64,000 nt of DNA from Candidatus Thorarchaeota archaeon (lineage in GTDB: Archaea > Asgardarchaeota > Thorarchaeia > Thorarchaeales > Thorarchaeaceae). The notes below the pieces were generated by a model. That model saw nothing but the letters and a program-made list of their open reading frames with translations, did not search any database and was not told the origin of the DNA. The position numbers and the translations under genes are program-made. Shown here piece by piece: positions 17,022-26,449 of this stretch (positions within the stretch are counted from its first letter, which is position 1; each line of letters starts with the position of its first letter). The stretch is taken from assembly GCA_021498125.1 (NCBI GenBank), contig JAIZWL010000001.1, forward strand, positions 509,434 through 573,433, given 5' to 3'.

Positions 17022-18077
17022 ATGGCAATTCAAGAGAGTAGATATCTTTCATATGCCAAGGAAGTTCAAGAAGGCGAGACCCTGATTTCAGTACGGAATC
17101 TTCGAAAATGGTTCCCTGTGAATACTGGGTTCCTGTCCTCACTCCTGTATAAGCAGGAATTGTACGTCAAGGCAGTCGATGGTGTCACGTTTGACATCAA
17201 GAAGGGCGAGATTCTCGTCCTTGCAGGTGAGAGTGGTTGTGGAAAGACCACGACCGGACGATGTGTTCTGTACTTGGAGCCTCCATCTGATGGTGAAGTC
17301 CTCTATGCAGGAATTAACCTTGGCGAGCTTGACAGAAATGAGATGAAGGAACTGCGCAAGCGGATGCAGATCACCTTCCAAGACCCATACGAGTCGCTCA
17401 ATCCAAAACAGAGCATATTCAGTATTGTTTCGGAGCCGCTCACGGTACACAAGCTCCCACTCACCCCGAGTGAACGCAGGGAACGTGTATTGGAGGCTCT
17501 TGAGAGTGTATCACTGACCCCTGCTGAGGACTACATTGACAGGTACCCACACGAACTCTCTGGTGGTCAGCGACAGCGTATCTCCATTGCACGTGCATTG
17601 ATCTTGCACCCCGAGTTCATGGTTGCAGATGAACCAGTGTCAATGTTGGATGTGTCAATCCGCGCAGAGATCCTCAACCTGCTTCTGAAGCTCCGAGAGG
17701 ACCTCGGACTCACATATCTCTTCATTACTCACGACCTTGCAGTTGCAACATACATTGCCGACAGAATCGGTATCATGTATCTTGGTAAGATTATGGAGAT
17801 CGGTCCAGCTCACGACGTTGCTTTCAATCCTCAGCACCCATACACACGAGCTCTCATCTCTGCGGTCCCATCTGGTGACCCAACGATCAAGAGGCGTGTG
17901 GAGTCGCTGAAAGGTGAGCCACCCAGTCCAATTAACGTACCGTCCGGATGCAGATTCCATCCGCGATGCCCGTACGCTCAGGATATCTGTGCAAAAGAGA
18001 TTCCTGAGGAGAGAGATATGGGTAATGGCCACTTTGTCGCCTGTCACTTTGCAGGCGAGTTCGAAAGCGAGCTATAA
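17022..18077 (+). CDS. dppF: Oligopeptide ABC transporter ATP-binding protein DppF/OppF
   Basis: This is the second ATPase of the peptide transporter, 351 residues, and it pairs with the DppD-like protein. It shows Walker [10 protein letters not shown], signature LSGGQRQR, Walker B MVADEPVSMLD and H-loop ITHDL. The C-terminal extension has the same [10 protein letters not shown]...C pattern as its neighbour. An insertion near residues 25-45 (VNTGFLSSLLYKQE) precedes the nucleotide-binding core, as is common in OppF proteins. The start is ATG 17022, overlapped by a GGAG site in the end of dppD. A hairpin terminator follows the stop. Confidence 0.93.
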   Translation: MAIQESRYLSYAKEVQEGETLISVRNLRKWFPVNTGFLSSLLYKQELYVKAVDGVTFDIKKGEILVLAGESGCGKTTTGRCVLYLEPPSDGEVLYAGINLGELDRNEMKELRKRMQITFQDPYESLNPKQSIFSIVSEPLTVHKLPLTPSERRERVLEALESVSLTPAEDYIDRYPHELSGGQRQRISIARALILHPEFMVADEPVSMLDVSIRAEILNLLLKLREDLGLTYLFITHDLAVATYIADRIGIMYLGKIMEIGPAHDVAFNPQHPYTRALISAVPSGDPTIKRRVESLKGEPPSPINVPSGCRFHPRCPYAQDICAKEIPEERDMGNGHFVACHFAGEFESEL

Positions 18078-18093
18078 ACAATATTTACTACAT

Positions 18094-18130
18094 CGGGCGG
18101 TTTGTACAACCGTCCGTTGGGCTCTTTTTT
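18094..18130 (+). terminator. Hairpin and U-tract after dppF
   Basis: A 9-bp stem (18094-18102 with 18108-18116, one G-U pair) with a 5-base loop is followed by a T6 run at 18125-18130. It lies 17 bp after the dppF stop and ahead of the next gene, so it probably ends the dppDF transcript. Confidence 0.7.
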
Positions 18131-18150
18131 ATTCTTCTAAGGTGTTCAAA

Positions 18151-18579
18151 ATGAGCGAGAGGCCGCGAATTCTTCGAGCAATCAAAAAATGTCTCTCGGA
18201 TGCCTATACGCATTTCCAAGAAACCATGGACCTTCTAGATGAGATTGGGAGAGGTTCGGTAGGGGCCGGAATGGCACCCCTTATCGGTGGTTATGGGATG
18301 AGCGATCCCACAAGCAATTATCGAAAGGCGGTTGTCACTCTTGACAAGGCCGAAAAGGCACTCCGGCCGCTCACGAAACGTGTCAGAGACGGGCGCGTGA
18401 ATGAGTCCCATTTTGCATCCAAGGATGCGATGGTCTTGCTTCAAGATCTCACAGAGTTCGACTATCAATTACTGTTTGATATGCTGGCGCAACGAAGAGG
18501 GCGCGAATCAGTATGGTACCGGCTCAAAGAGCTGAGCGAAAAAGCGAAAGATATCTTTGATATGGTTGCCAAAGAATGA
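18151..18579 (+). CDS. Small helical protein of unknown function
   Basis: 142 residues starting at ATG 18151, shortly after the terminator. Composition is that of a soluble four-helix protein, with a glycine-rich loop (GAGMAPLIGGYGM) between the first two helices. A longer frame from 17914 overlaps dppF and its front part has no natural composition, so I reject it. No family was recognised. The next gene begins 73 bp downstream. Confidence 0.65.
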   Translation: MSERPRILRAIKKCLSDAYTHFQETMDLLDEIGRGSVGAGMAPLIGGYGMSDPTSNYRKAVVTLDKAEKALRPLTKRVRDGRVNESHFASKDAMVLLQDLTEFDYQLLFDMLAQRRGRESVWYRLKELSEKAKDIFDMVAKE

Positions 18580-18652
18580 TTAGCACATCCGCCCAGCAAA
18601 GGTAATTAAAACGATAGCATCTCTGTATAGATGTTAATCTCCGGAGTGTAAC

Positions 18653-19306
18653 GTGTTAATGGAGGACTTTGCCAAAGAACTGCAGAGCGTAAATGCTATT
18701 GTAGTTCGCCTGATGAATACGGTAAACTCATGTATTCAGCACATCGATGAACTTGCTTCTCAAAAAGAGAGCGACCAGTTCGATATTGTAGGTTCGGTAC
18801 GAGAGGGATCTCTAAGCGGGATCATTTATCTTCCCAGTGGCGAAGGGGCAGATGATCCTCTTGGAATAACTGTAAAGTTCATTGTTAAAAGAAACAAGAC
18901 TCCATCCATCCTCTTTGGAAATGCCACTATTGAGGACTCATCACTTGCAAGAAGAGCTGTCCACGTTATCACTGCCCGCCTGAAGACAGAGAAGACCGGT
19001 TCATTTGTTATTGTACTGACCTGGGACGTTCTTATTCCCCCTCTCGAAAAGGCCCGGGCTGTTATTCTTGGGCGACGTTATTTTTATGATCCCACAAGCA
19101 TCGTATCAACACTAGTGGCGAGGCTCTCAAAGAAGGGTATCATGATTGAGACCGACGAACATCAATATGGTGGTAGTAGTATCACCTATAATTTATGCCA
19201 TGAACTTGAACAGAGTGATGTGGCTGTTTGTGAGATTACCGTGTCTGAGAGTTTTGCTAAGGATAAGAAGAAAGTTGCATCATTGATAGAAGCGCTCTAT
19301 GATTGA
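18653..19306 (+). CDS. Unknown protein preceding the ligase-like fusion
   Basis: 217 residues, starting at GTG 18653 with GGAG six bases ahead; ATG 18659 is the alternative. Residues 1-40 are helical, then an alternating strand/helix domain follows (DIVGSVREGSLSG..., HVITARLKT, FVIVLTWDVLIPP). It has no membrane segment. Its stop is 11 bp from the start of the 1145-residue ligase-like protein, so the two are very probably co-transcribed and may work together. I do not recognise a family. Confidence 0.7.
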   Translation: MLMEDFAKELQSVNAIVVRLMNTVNSCIQHIDELASQKESDQFDIVGSVREGSLSGIIYLPSGEGADDPLGITVKFIVKRNKTPSILFGNATIEDSSLARRAVHVITARLKTEKTGSFVIVLTWDVLIPPLEKARAVILGRRYFYDPTSIVSTLVARLSKKGIMIETDEHQYGGSSITYNLCHELEQSDVAVCEITVSESFAKDKKKVASLIEALYD

Positions 19307-19317
19307 GATGATATCTC

Positions 19318-22300
19318 ATGGAACGAGAACCCTCTTCTGACGAACTCCATCTGCCCTTTCCACACGGTGTAGAGATCGAGCTACAGATATTGAAGCGCGA
19401 TGGGTCATGGATTCGTGGTGAGGAAGTCCTTGAACTGTTTGAGAAGATCGTGTCAAGTGCAAAGGATAACTTGGAGCGAAGAATCCGGTCCTCGGATATT
19501 GCCTCTGTGCGGCGCAAATACAAATACTCTACTCGTACCGAGGAGGGCGAACGTGGTTCGCGGATTGTGGCAAGCTACGAAGACCCTTCAGGGGTGGCTC
19601 ATGAATACACTCTACTTGGTCATGACCCAAATGTCACTTCGCTCACATGGATACTAGAGGTTGCAACCCCGCCATGCACTACCGCTGAGGAACTCGCATG
19701 GTGGATTCAGACGCTCATTGCCATCTCATACGAGTCGATCCCAAAGGACTCGAAGACCATTCTTATTTCTACAGGTCTCAATCCGACGCAGGAATATCTC
19801 AAGAATCTCTCTTTTGGAGAGCATCATCATATCTTGGGACCAGATGTGGACGAGGCAACCAAACTTGGCGTCTACAACATGATCCGTAATTTTATTCCGC
19901 ATCTCATTGCTCTCTCAGTAAATTCCCCATTTGAGAACAAGATGCCTACAAGTGAGGTTTCTGTTGACGAACACGGCCGACTTCGAGCACCCCGATGTAA
20001 GAGGTCTATTCGCCTGTCGAAAAATACGACGCAGCTCGGGCCGACTAGCGAGTTTGAGTTCATACCCTATCTACGATCCGCAGATGAGGAATATTTTGCC
20101 AGACAGGTGAACCGATCTTACGCCCGAATGGTTGACCTCTATCCCTTTACGGATTACAAGACGATTGAATTACGGATATTTGATACACAGCTCTCGGTCC
20201 CGCGGAGAGTAGGCATTGCGCTTCTCTTACAGGCATTGGCCTTGAAGGCAAAAAAGATGGTCTCCAAGGGGGAGAACATCCCCGATATGGGAGCAAAGGC
20301 TCTGGCAGCCAATAGGGAGTCTGCGGTCTCTGCTGGTCTATGGGCACCGTTCAGACCAGGGGTCGGTTCCGAAAACCCGACCTTTACGCAGGCCTATAAT
20401 TATCGAGTCAGAGATGATGGGACCATAGACACCAAAAAGAAGAATCGCTTCATGAGCGACGCAGTTGTGTCCATGCTATACTTGATCCGCGAAGAGCTTG
20501 AAGATCTCGGGCTTATCGAGAATCCGTTCATGCAGGCTCTCTTTGTGTCCATATTTGGAAGCGAGTTCGTGAAGCCACGGACCACTGGGGCCGAATTCCA
20601 ATTGGAGGTATATGCAAAGTCCGACCTGAATATGGTCGTGTTGCTTCGTAATCTTGCTGAGATTACACGTTCGTGTTGTACGAATTGGTTATATGACCCG
20701 TTAGAGGGCACCCCGAACTTGCCTACTTGGTTATGTTGGTGGAAGGGATTAGAACCTGAGATCATCCCAAGTTCTGACTATACGATTGCTGGTGATGACG
20801 CCTCATTTACGATTCTGCTTCGCAATACTACAAGACAGGACATGATGAATCTCACTCTGACCTACACCATAGAGAGCTCTGATAGAGCGATCATTGAGCA
20901 TAATATCACCCCGATAACAAAAGTTGCAGCAGGCGAGGTACGTGAGGAACGCATCACATTCCAGACATCAAAAGGTGTGTCCGCGTATAATATTATAGTA
21001 CAGATTGGAATTGCGGGTAGAGAGATCAATCTCACAAGTACCTTGAATACGTACTGGACAAGAGCGACAATTCATTCAGAAGCAACGACGCAATTTGCAG
21101 ATGGGAAGACCCCTGTCCTGTTCACCAGTGAGATCGAGACCAACTACCCCTCACCTCAGAGTTTTACCTGTCAGATAGCTGTTATTGCCCCACGAAAGGA
21201 GGCGATCTTGGCCGAGACCTCTACTCAAGTTTCAATTGATCGCTCTGAACCATTGATCCTCTCTCACACCGACCTCACTCCGCTTGTCATTTCCGCTGAT
21301 GCCTCAGACCGTGTTGAACGATGTGTCTTACGACTTGTTCTCGTGGATCCAGAGGGGCGTGAACATACACGTACGGTCTCCAAACCGTTCTATGTGGGCT
21401 TTATGGCAAGACGCCCTGTCCTCCGATTGCGGACGGATGCCAAAAAATCGCATCATCCTGGGGATGTAATCCATGGAGAAGTGGCACTAGACATCAGGGG
21501 TGGCATGAAGATTCAGAATCCCCGACTGGTTGTATCTTTTAAGGGGGACACAGGTGATTCCACCAAAATTGGAGAATTCGATGAGCATGATCTCCTATCA
21601 CACTCTGTACGATTCAGGTGGCGCGTCCCCGCATTACTGTCAGTCGGGTCGAGAGGGCTAGTTGGACGAATCCATGTGGCATTGATTGAGGACGATGAAG
21701 TTAGAGCCGAGATCGAGTCCGAACCCTTTGAAGTATATGAGACCGGAGTCACTGTCGTCATTGGCTCGATGCGACTTCCAGAGAGCCTTGATATTGGCGC
21801 AAAACTCAAGGGTTGGTTGAGAATTCGTAGGAACACGGAAGAAGGTAAAGATGCGACTCTGCGATTGCGGATAGAGTATCCTGAGGGCGGAGCATACACT
21901 TTGCTGGTGCAACGGGTCAAACCCTTACGCAACATCACCGTTGAGATTGGTCCTCTGGAGATTCCCTTCCCCTCAGGCCGCGACGCTCCCACGAGTGGAC
22001 TGATCACGGCCGAGCTGATCTACGACGGCGCCGTTGTAGACTCCAAGACACACACAATTACCTTTGCAGAATCGAAGAGGAGGCTTCCGGTTGCAATTAG
22101 CATAACGGGTGTCCCCCCCTTCGTCATGCCTGATGATTTCATTGAGGGTGCGGTCGAAATAGCCAATGAATCTGAAGTTCCACTGCAAGCGAATGTCACA
22201 ATCCAATTCGAATCCGTAGTTGGGAACGAGGTGATTCTCTCAAGAGGTCTCTCATTGGAGAGGGGTCGATCACGATTACTCCCTGCACAATTTCGAATCC

Positions 22301-22755
22301 CTCTGACTAGCGAGATGAGTACCGCATTTCTCTCGGTCAGTATAGATTCTCCAACGGGCCGAATCGTAGAACGGAAGAAGATTAAGATCAAGGCAATTGC
22401 TCAACCGTTATTTTCAGTGATCGTGTCTATACGCGACGAGCTTGGGCGTGAGATTCCCGGACTTGTTCCTCGTGCGTCACGTCTTGAGATACTGGCTGAT
22501 GTGCAGAGCTACAGAGCAGGGATTGAGAATATCACCTTACACCTTCAGATCATGAAGAAGAAACAGATTATTGAAAAGTTTGAGATCCCCATCGATTTCT
22601 CAACTGCGCCTCATCAGGTTGTACGGGCTCAATGGACAACACCTGCTGTCGAGATGGTCACGGGCTTCTATCTGGAGACAGCACTCTCTCATAACGGGCG
22701 TCCTATCCCTCCAAGAGCCATAGAGAGCTCGCGACGACAGATTACCGTCTACTAA
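19318..22755 (+). CDS. Glutamate-cysteine-ligase-like enzyme fused to tandem beta-sandwich (arrestin-like) domains
   Basis: 1145 residues. Residues 1-345 carry the marks of the GCS2/YbdK carboxylate-amine ligase family, which uses ATP to join a carboxylate to an amine. These include GVEIEL (17-22), LEVATPP (113-119), SFGEHHHILGP (165-175), VNSPFENKMPT (201-211), TIELRIFDTQ (282-291) and ANRESAVSAGLW (331-342). From about 485 to the end the sequence is strand-rich and resembles several consecutive Ig- or arrestin-like sandwiches; one near 700 has HHPGDVIHGEVAL, reminiscent of arrestin N-domains. YbdK-type enzymes are normally about 370-400 residues. There is no signal peptide, so it is probably cytoplasmic. 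The substrate is unknown. Confidence 0.8.
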   Translation: MEREPSSDELHLPFPHGVEIELQILKRDGSWIRGEEVLELFEKIVSSAKDNLERRIRSSDIASVRRKYKYSTRTEEGERGSRIVASYEDPSGVAHEYTLLGHDPNVTSLTWILEVATPPCTTAEELAWWIQTLIAISYESIPKDSKTILISTGLNPTQEYLKNLSFGEHHHILGPDVDEATKLGVYNMIRNFIPHLIALSVNSPFENKMPTSEVSVDEHGRLRAPRCKRSIRLSKNTTQLGPTSEFEFIPYLRSADEEYFARQVNRSYARMVDLYPFTDYKTIELRIFDTQLSVPRRVGIALLLQALALKAKKMVSKGENIPDMGAKALAANRESAVSAGLWAPFRPGVGSENPTFTQAYNYRVRDDGTIDTKKKNRFMSDAVVSMLYLIREELEDLGLIENPFMQALFVSIFGSEFVKPRTTGAEFQLEVYAKSDLNMVVLLRNLAEITRSCCTNWLYDPLEGTPNLPTWLCWWKGLEPEIIPSSDYTIAGDDASFTILLRNTTRQDMMNLTLTYTIESSDRAIIEHNITPITKVAAGEVREERITFQTSKGVSAYNIIVQIGIAGREINLTSTLNTYWTRATIHSEATTQFADGKTPVLFTSEIETNYPSPQSFTCQIAVIAPRKEAILAETSTQVSIDRSEPLILSHTDLTPLVISADASDRVERCVLRLVLVDPEGREHTRTVSKPFYVGFMARRPVLRLRTDAKKSHHPGDVIHGEVALDIRGGMKIQNPRLVVSFKGDTGDSTKIGEFDEHDLLSHSVRFRWRVPALLSVGSRGLVGRIHVALIEDDEVRAEIESEPFEVYETGVTVVIGSMRLPESLDIGAKLKGWLRIRRNTEEGKDATLRLRIEYPEGGAYTLLVQRVKPLRNITVEIGPLEIPFPSGRDAPTSGLITAELIYDGAVVDSKTHTITFAESKRRLPVAISITGVPPFVMPDDFIEGAVEIANESEVPLQANVTIQFESVVGNEVILSRGLSLERGRSRLLPAQFRIPLTSEMSTAFLSVSIDSPTGRIVERKKIKIKAIAQPLFSVIVSIRDELGREIPGLVPRASRLEILADVQSYRAGIENITLHLQIMKKKQIIEKFEIPIDFSTAPHQVVRAQWTTPAVEMVTGFYLETALSHNGRPIPPRAIESSRRQITVY

Positions 22756-22820
22756 CGGCTTATTTGACCGATTTTGACAAGTCGAAGTCATCATCGGCAA
22801 TTGCTGAATCCACTGGCAAA

Positions 22821-22829
22821 GGTATAAAT
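22821..22829 (+). promoter_or_regulatory. TATA box for DUF92 membrane protein
   Basis: GGTATAAAT, placing transcription near 22848, ahead of both candidate starts (ATG 22876 and ATG 22951). Confidence 0.45.
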
Positions 22830-22875
22830 GGAGCGGCACGGGTCTGACTAGATAATTTGAGAGAACTACTATCAA

Positions 22876-23880
22876 ATGATATATGCTCATAGAATACTTC
22901 CTTGGGCAATCCGCCCTGAGGAAAGCGACAGCAAGGACGTGATACATACTATGTGGGAATTCCTGACAAACTCCGTGGTCTCCGGACTAATCGTAATGGG
23001 CCTTCTTGGCTCATTAAGCTACCGACTTCATTTTGTGGACATTTCAGGACTGATCAGCGCATTTGTAGTCGGTTTTACGGTCTGGTACACTGGGGGAATT
23101 GCTGCATTTACGGTCTTACTGTTCTTCTTTCTCAGCTCAGGGCTGGCAACGAAATACAAATACAAAGCAAAGCTCAAGAAGAATGTCGCTCAGGAGGCCA
23201 AGGGGAAGCGCTCTTGGAAAAATGTGTTTGGTAGCGGTATCATCCCTATGTTCTTCTCAATTGGAATTTTTGCTACTGAGAAGCTGGCATCTATTGGTAT
23301 TGTTGATGCCTCATTATCATTCTGGATGTTTGGTGGTTTCATTGGATCCGTTGCGACAACAAGTGCTGATACTCTCGCCAGTGAGATCGGCGTCTTCAGT
23401 AAACGAAAGCCACGCTTGATAACAAATCTACGTAGAAAAGTTCCTGCTGGTACGATTGGTGCGGTCTCTCTCTTGGGTGAGGGCGTGGCGATCTTTGCTG
23501 GTGTGGCTATTGGAATAATCGTCCTCTTGTTTGCACTATTTGCTCCTGCACTTGTTCCTGTGACCTCAAACGAGCAGATCTTACTTATCATGCCGCTCGC
23601 AATTCTTACGGGATTTATTGGTTGCAATATGGATAGTCTTCTCGGAGCAGTTGCACAGAATAGATACATCTGCGAGATCTGTGGTGCCATCACGGACAAG
23701 GAATATCATTGCGATTATGAGACCAAGTACGTGGGCGGGTTCAAGAGGTTTACGAACGCACATGTCAACTTTGGATCGTCAGGTATCGGTGCCACCCTCG
23801 GAGTAGTTCTTGGTGCAGGGCTCTTTGTGTGGATTCTTGGTGCGCTCTTTGTCTGGGTGCTTGCTTCTTCTAGTAACTAG
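22876..23880 (+). CDS. DUF92/TMEM19-family integral membrane protein
   Basis: Up to 334 residues with about seven membrane segments. The family core is clear: SADTLASEIGVFSKRKPRLI followed by VPAGTIGAVSLLGEG. The plant member VTE6 is a phytyl-phosphate kinase, so a prenyl- or isoprenoid-phosphate kinase role is conceivable, but archaeal members are uncharacterised. Between two membrane segments there is a small loop with CEIC...HC, a possible metal site. ATG 22951 (MWEFLTN) gives a more usual N-terminus; ATG 22876 adds 25 polar residues. It is a single-gene unit with its own TATA box. Confidence 0.8.
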   Translation: MIYAHRILPWAIRPEESDSKDVIHTMWEFLTNSVVSGLIVMGLLGSLSYRLHFVDISGLISAFVVGFTVWYTGGIAAFTVLLFFFLSSGLATKYKYKAKLKKNVAQEAKGKRSWKNVFGSGIIPMFFSIGIFATEKLASIGIVDASLSFWMFGGFIGSVATTSADTLASEIGVFSKRKPRLITNLRRKVPAGTIGAVSLLGEGVAIFAGVAIGIIVLLFALFAPALVPVTSNEQILLIMPLAILTGFIGCNMDSLLGAVAQNRYICEICGAITDKEYHCDYETKYVGGFKRFTNAHVNFGSSGIGATLGVVLGAGLFVWILGALFVWVLASSSN

Positions 23881-23991
23881 TGTTGCCACACGCAGATGAG
23901 ATGATCTTGGTCAATTTTGATGTAGAGGGTCACGTTGGATGTGGCACGTATGCAGAGCGATATGTAATGGTTTCATGGCATAGTCAACAAG

Positions 23992-24000
23992 ATTTAAAAA
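23992..24000 (+). promoter_or_regulatory. TATA box for first ECF-S-like gene
   Basis: ATTTAAAAA, with expected transcription start near 24022. This lies beyond ATG 24010, which supports ATG 24040 as the true start of the next gene. Confidence 0.5.
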
Positions 24001-24039
24001 GAAAATAAGATGCCACGCCACCAACGCGAGCGTGCAATA

Positions 24040-24840
24040 ATGGCTCTAAGAATGAATTCTGTGGCATATCGGACCGCTTTGGTTGGACTATTTGCGGCGT
24101 TTCATGTTGTAGTTACCGTCATGCCCTTCTCAGTGGCGCTTGGAACTCAAGCCAGTATCTCTATGGGTATCGTATCTGCCCCGATTATAGGATTTCTTCT
24201 TGGTCCGTATTTAGGAACCGTTGCAGTCTTGATTGGAGCATTCCTCGGAATCACCTTGAATCCTACTGTTGCAGTGATGGGCCCCTTGACTCCCATTGCC
24301 ACCTCAATGGGTGCCTTCGCAGCAGGAGCGCTTTCGACTGGCAGAGAAAAGTTTGTGCTTCCCGTATTCATAGTCGGCATGCTCATGTACATTGCCAGTC
24401 CTATTGGGTTGGCATCTCTTGGCTTTCTCTGGTTGCATGTCATAACACTTGCGCTACTTGTCATCTATTCTGTACCAAGTATTTCAACAAAGGCCCGTAC
24501 CGCAATCGAGACGCCGGATAGTTTTCTCCAGCAAGTAGGGGCCATAGGACTTGTGGCATTTATGGCTACAATGACGAATCATATTATTGGATCCTCAATT
24601 GCAGCATTTTACTTTGTATACATTGGTGGGTCCCCCGCGGGCCCGATGGCTGGTATCTTTTTGATAATCGCCTTTGTTTATCCGATAGAACGGGCAGTGG
24701 CCACTATACTCATCACACTGGTCACGACTTCTGTGTTGAAGGCAGTTCAATCGGGAAATCTGTTCAAGATCACCGAACAGACCAGTACGGAGAACACACA
24801 ATTTCAAGTGCTCGACCTTGAACCATATCCGGGAGCTTAA
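24040..24840 (+). CDS. ECF-transporter S-component-like membrane protein (paralogue 1)
   Basis: 266 residues with about six membrane segments. The N-terminal part (ALVGLFAAFHVVVTVMP, then LGPYLGTVAVLIGAFLG) resembles the substrate-binding S components of energy-coupling-factor vitamin transporters, which need a shared T component and ATPases supplied elsewhere. I chose ATG 24040 rather than 24010 because the paralogue downstream begins at the same position (MSLQM against MALRM) and because of the TATA position. The two paralogues are 46 bp apart in the same direction and probably form an operon. The ligand is unknown. Confidence 0.65.
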   Translation: MALRMNSVAYRTALVGLFAAFHVVVTVMPFSVALGTQASISMGIVSAPIIGFLLGPYLGTVAVLIGAFLGITLNPTVAVMGPLTPIATSMGAFAAGALSTGREKFVLPVFIVGMLMYIASPIGLASLGFLWLHVITLALLVIYSVPSISTKARTAIETPDSFLQQVGAIGLVAFMATMTNHIIGSSIAAFYFVYIGGSPAGPMAGIFLIIAFVYPIERAVATILITLVTTSVLKAVQSGNLFKITEQTSTENTQFQVLDLEPYPGA

Positions 24841-24886
24841 AATATTGTAGTGCTGGATAAGAGGCAAACCATCCGAGTGAGTTACA

Positions 24887-25645
24887 GTGTCTTTACAAAT
24901 GCGATCTGCAACTGAGAAATGGTCTTTCATCGGAATATTCGCAGCAATTCAAGTCGTCGCTACGATCATGCCATATTCCGTGGCTATCGGAGCTGAAGGC
25001 ACTATCTCCATAGGCCTCATTACTGCACCTCTGATCGGAATTTTGCTTGGGCCATATGCTGGAACTATTGCAGTCGGAATCGGTTCGCTCCTTGGTATCT
25101 GGGTTTCTCCTCTCTCAGGCATCATGGGCATTTTCACCCCGTTAGCGACTATATCTGGCGCATTCGTTGCTGGGGCTATACGAAGTGGAAAGGGCCTGTA
25201 CGTTCCTCTGATATACTTTGCAGGAGTAATTGGGTTTCTGTTTAGCCCAATCGGTTCGCTTGCGTATTCTTATCTCTGGCTCCACATTGTGACCCTGTAT
25301 CTCTTGATTCTTCTAGTATCACCAACAGTTACAGATTTCTTTAAGACAACCTTTGACAAGGCTGAGGACTCGTATAGGTTGGTCATTGCTGTAGCTTTCA
25401 CCTGTTTCTTTGCAGTGATGACGGATCATATTGTGGGTTCTACTATAGCTGCCTTTTATTTTAATATTGTGTACAACATGGCACCTAACGTACTTGCATC
25501 TATATTCATAGGAGTTGCATTAGTATATCCAATTGAGCGAATTATTGCTACAGTGATTCTGACATTTGTTGTTATTGGAGTCTTAAAGGCCATTCAGCAA
25601 TTCGTATCGTTGGATCGAACTGGTGTTCATGAATTAGAATCGTGA
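24887..25645 (+). CDS. ECF-transporter S-component-like membrane protein (paralogue 2)
   Basis: 252 residues from GTG 24887. It aligns throughout with the preceding gene: FIGIFAAIQVVATIMPYSVA, LLGPYAGTIAVGIGSLLG, a SPIGS loop, and VALVYPIERIIATVI near the end. It has about six membrane segments. The pair looks like a tandem duplication that has diverged, perhaps for two ligands. No ECF ATPase or T component lies in the window. It could also be a different small transporter family; the S-component call rests on overall pattern only. Confidence 0.65.
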   Translation: MSLQMRSATEKWSFIGIFAAIQVVATIMPYSVAIGAEGTISIGLITAPLIGILLGPYAGTIAVGIGSLLGIWVSPLSGIMGIFTPLATISGAFVAGAIRSGKGLYVPLIYFAGVIGFLFSPIGSLAYSYLWLHIVTLYLLILLVSPTVTDFFKTTFDKAEDSYRLVIAVAFTCFFAVMTDHIVGSTIAAFYFNIVYNMAPNVLASIFIGVALVYPIERIIATVILTFVVIGVLKAIQQFVSLDRTGVHELES

Positions 25646-25761
25646 ATCATAGCAAGTCTTCATCTTTGGTAAGTAGATTCGTGGTAAGGCTGGAGGGAAT
25701 CATCGCATCTAGGCTGGTATTTTCAAATACCGTATTGATGGTCAAAGTTCTCAACCACTCG

Positions 25762-25770
25762 TATTTTTAA
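25762..25770 (+). promoter_or_regulatory. TATA box for short SPFH gene
   Basis: TATTTTTAA, about 100 bp before ATG 25867; transcription would start near 25792. Confidence 0.35.
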
Positions 25771-25866
25771 GATTAGCCTGATAGACAAGTAATGTTGAAA
25801 TGAAACATGATAGATTTCGCGTGTTATACCAGTGTTGGTATTTAGATCAAAAGAGGTAGTGGAACG

Positions 25867-26391
25867 ATGCTGATAGGTGAAGATGTTCTTATATTATTAC
25901 TTTTCTTAATCTTGGCAATACTGTTCTTGCTGTTTCTGGCAAGTAGTATCAGAGTGTTAGGTCTGCGGGAGCGCGCTGTTATATTGCGTTTCGGAAAATT
26001 CTTGGGAATCAAGGGACCGGGTGTCATCTGGATCATGCCCCTCTTGGACAAGGTCGCCATGAAGGTTTCACTTCAACAACAGACATACACGCTCAAAATG
26101 GACGATCTTCTAACACGAGATAATGTTTCAATTGTTCTCGCTGCTCGGGTGGACTACATGATCACTGATGTTGAAACGATGTTCAAGAGCAACACCGAAT
26201 GTCCGGCCATCATAGAGGTCACAGCTCAGACTACGCTCAGAGAGGCAATAGGGACGTTTACGCTTGATGAGCTTCGTTCTGATGGCGATGACATTACAAA
26301 ACGTCTACAAGACTTAATGAATCTGAAGACCGAACAGGTTGGTATCACGGTCTCATCGATCGAGCTGGAAGATCTCCAAGTCTTATCCTAA
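25867..26391 (+). CDS. Short SPFH/stomatin-like protein without the C-terminal coiled coil
   Basis: 174 residues: one N-terminal membrane helix (about 8-30), then the SPFH domain. It is very similar to the full-length protein at 26535 (RAVILRFGKFLGIKGPG; VIWIMPLLDKVAMKVSL). The sequence stops at SSIELEDLQVLS, exactly where the longer paralogue continues with EIRDVVIPTQLQDAM and its coiled coil. It therefore lacks the part that drives stomatin oligomerisation. It is either a truncated duplicate or a modulator of the neighbour. The start is ATG 25867. The frame is clean and codon use normal, so I keep it as a gene. Confidence 0.75.
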   Translation: MLIGEDVLILLLFLILAILFLLFLASSIRVLGLRERAVILRFGKFLGIKGPGVIWIMPLLDKVAMKVSLQQQTYTLKMDDLLTRDNVSIVLAARVDYMITDVETMFKSNTECPAIIEVTAQTTLREAIGTFTLDELRSDGDDITKRLQDLMNLKTEQVGITVSSIELEDLQVLS

Positions 26392-26449
26392 AATGGCCGT
26401 TCCACTTAATTTTCTCCACCAAAATCGGTTTGAGAGTTTATGCCTAAAG

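Noticed and set aside
17914-18150. Longer start for the gene at 18151-18579
   Set aside because: It would overlap dppF in another frame and run through the terminator hairpin; composition changes at ATG 18151.
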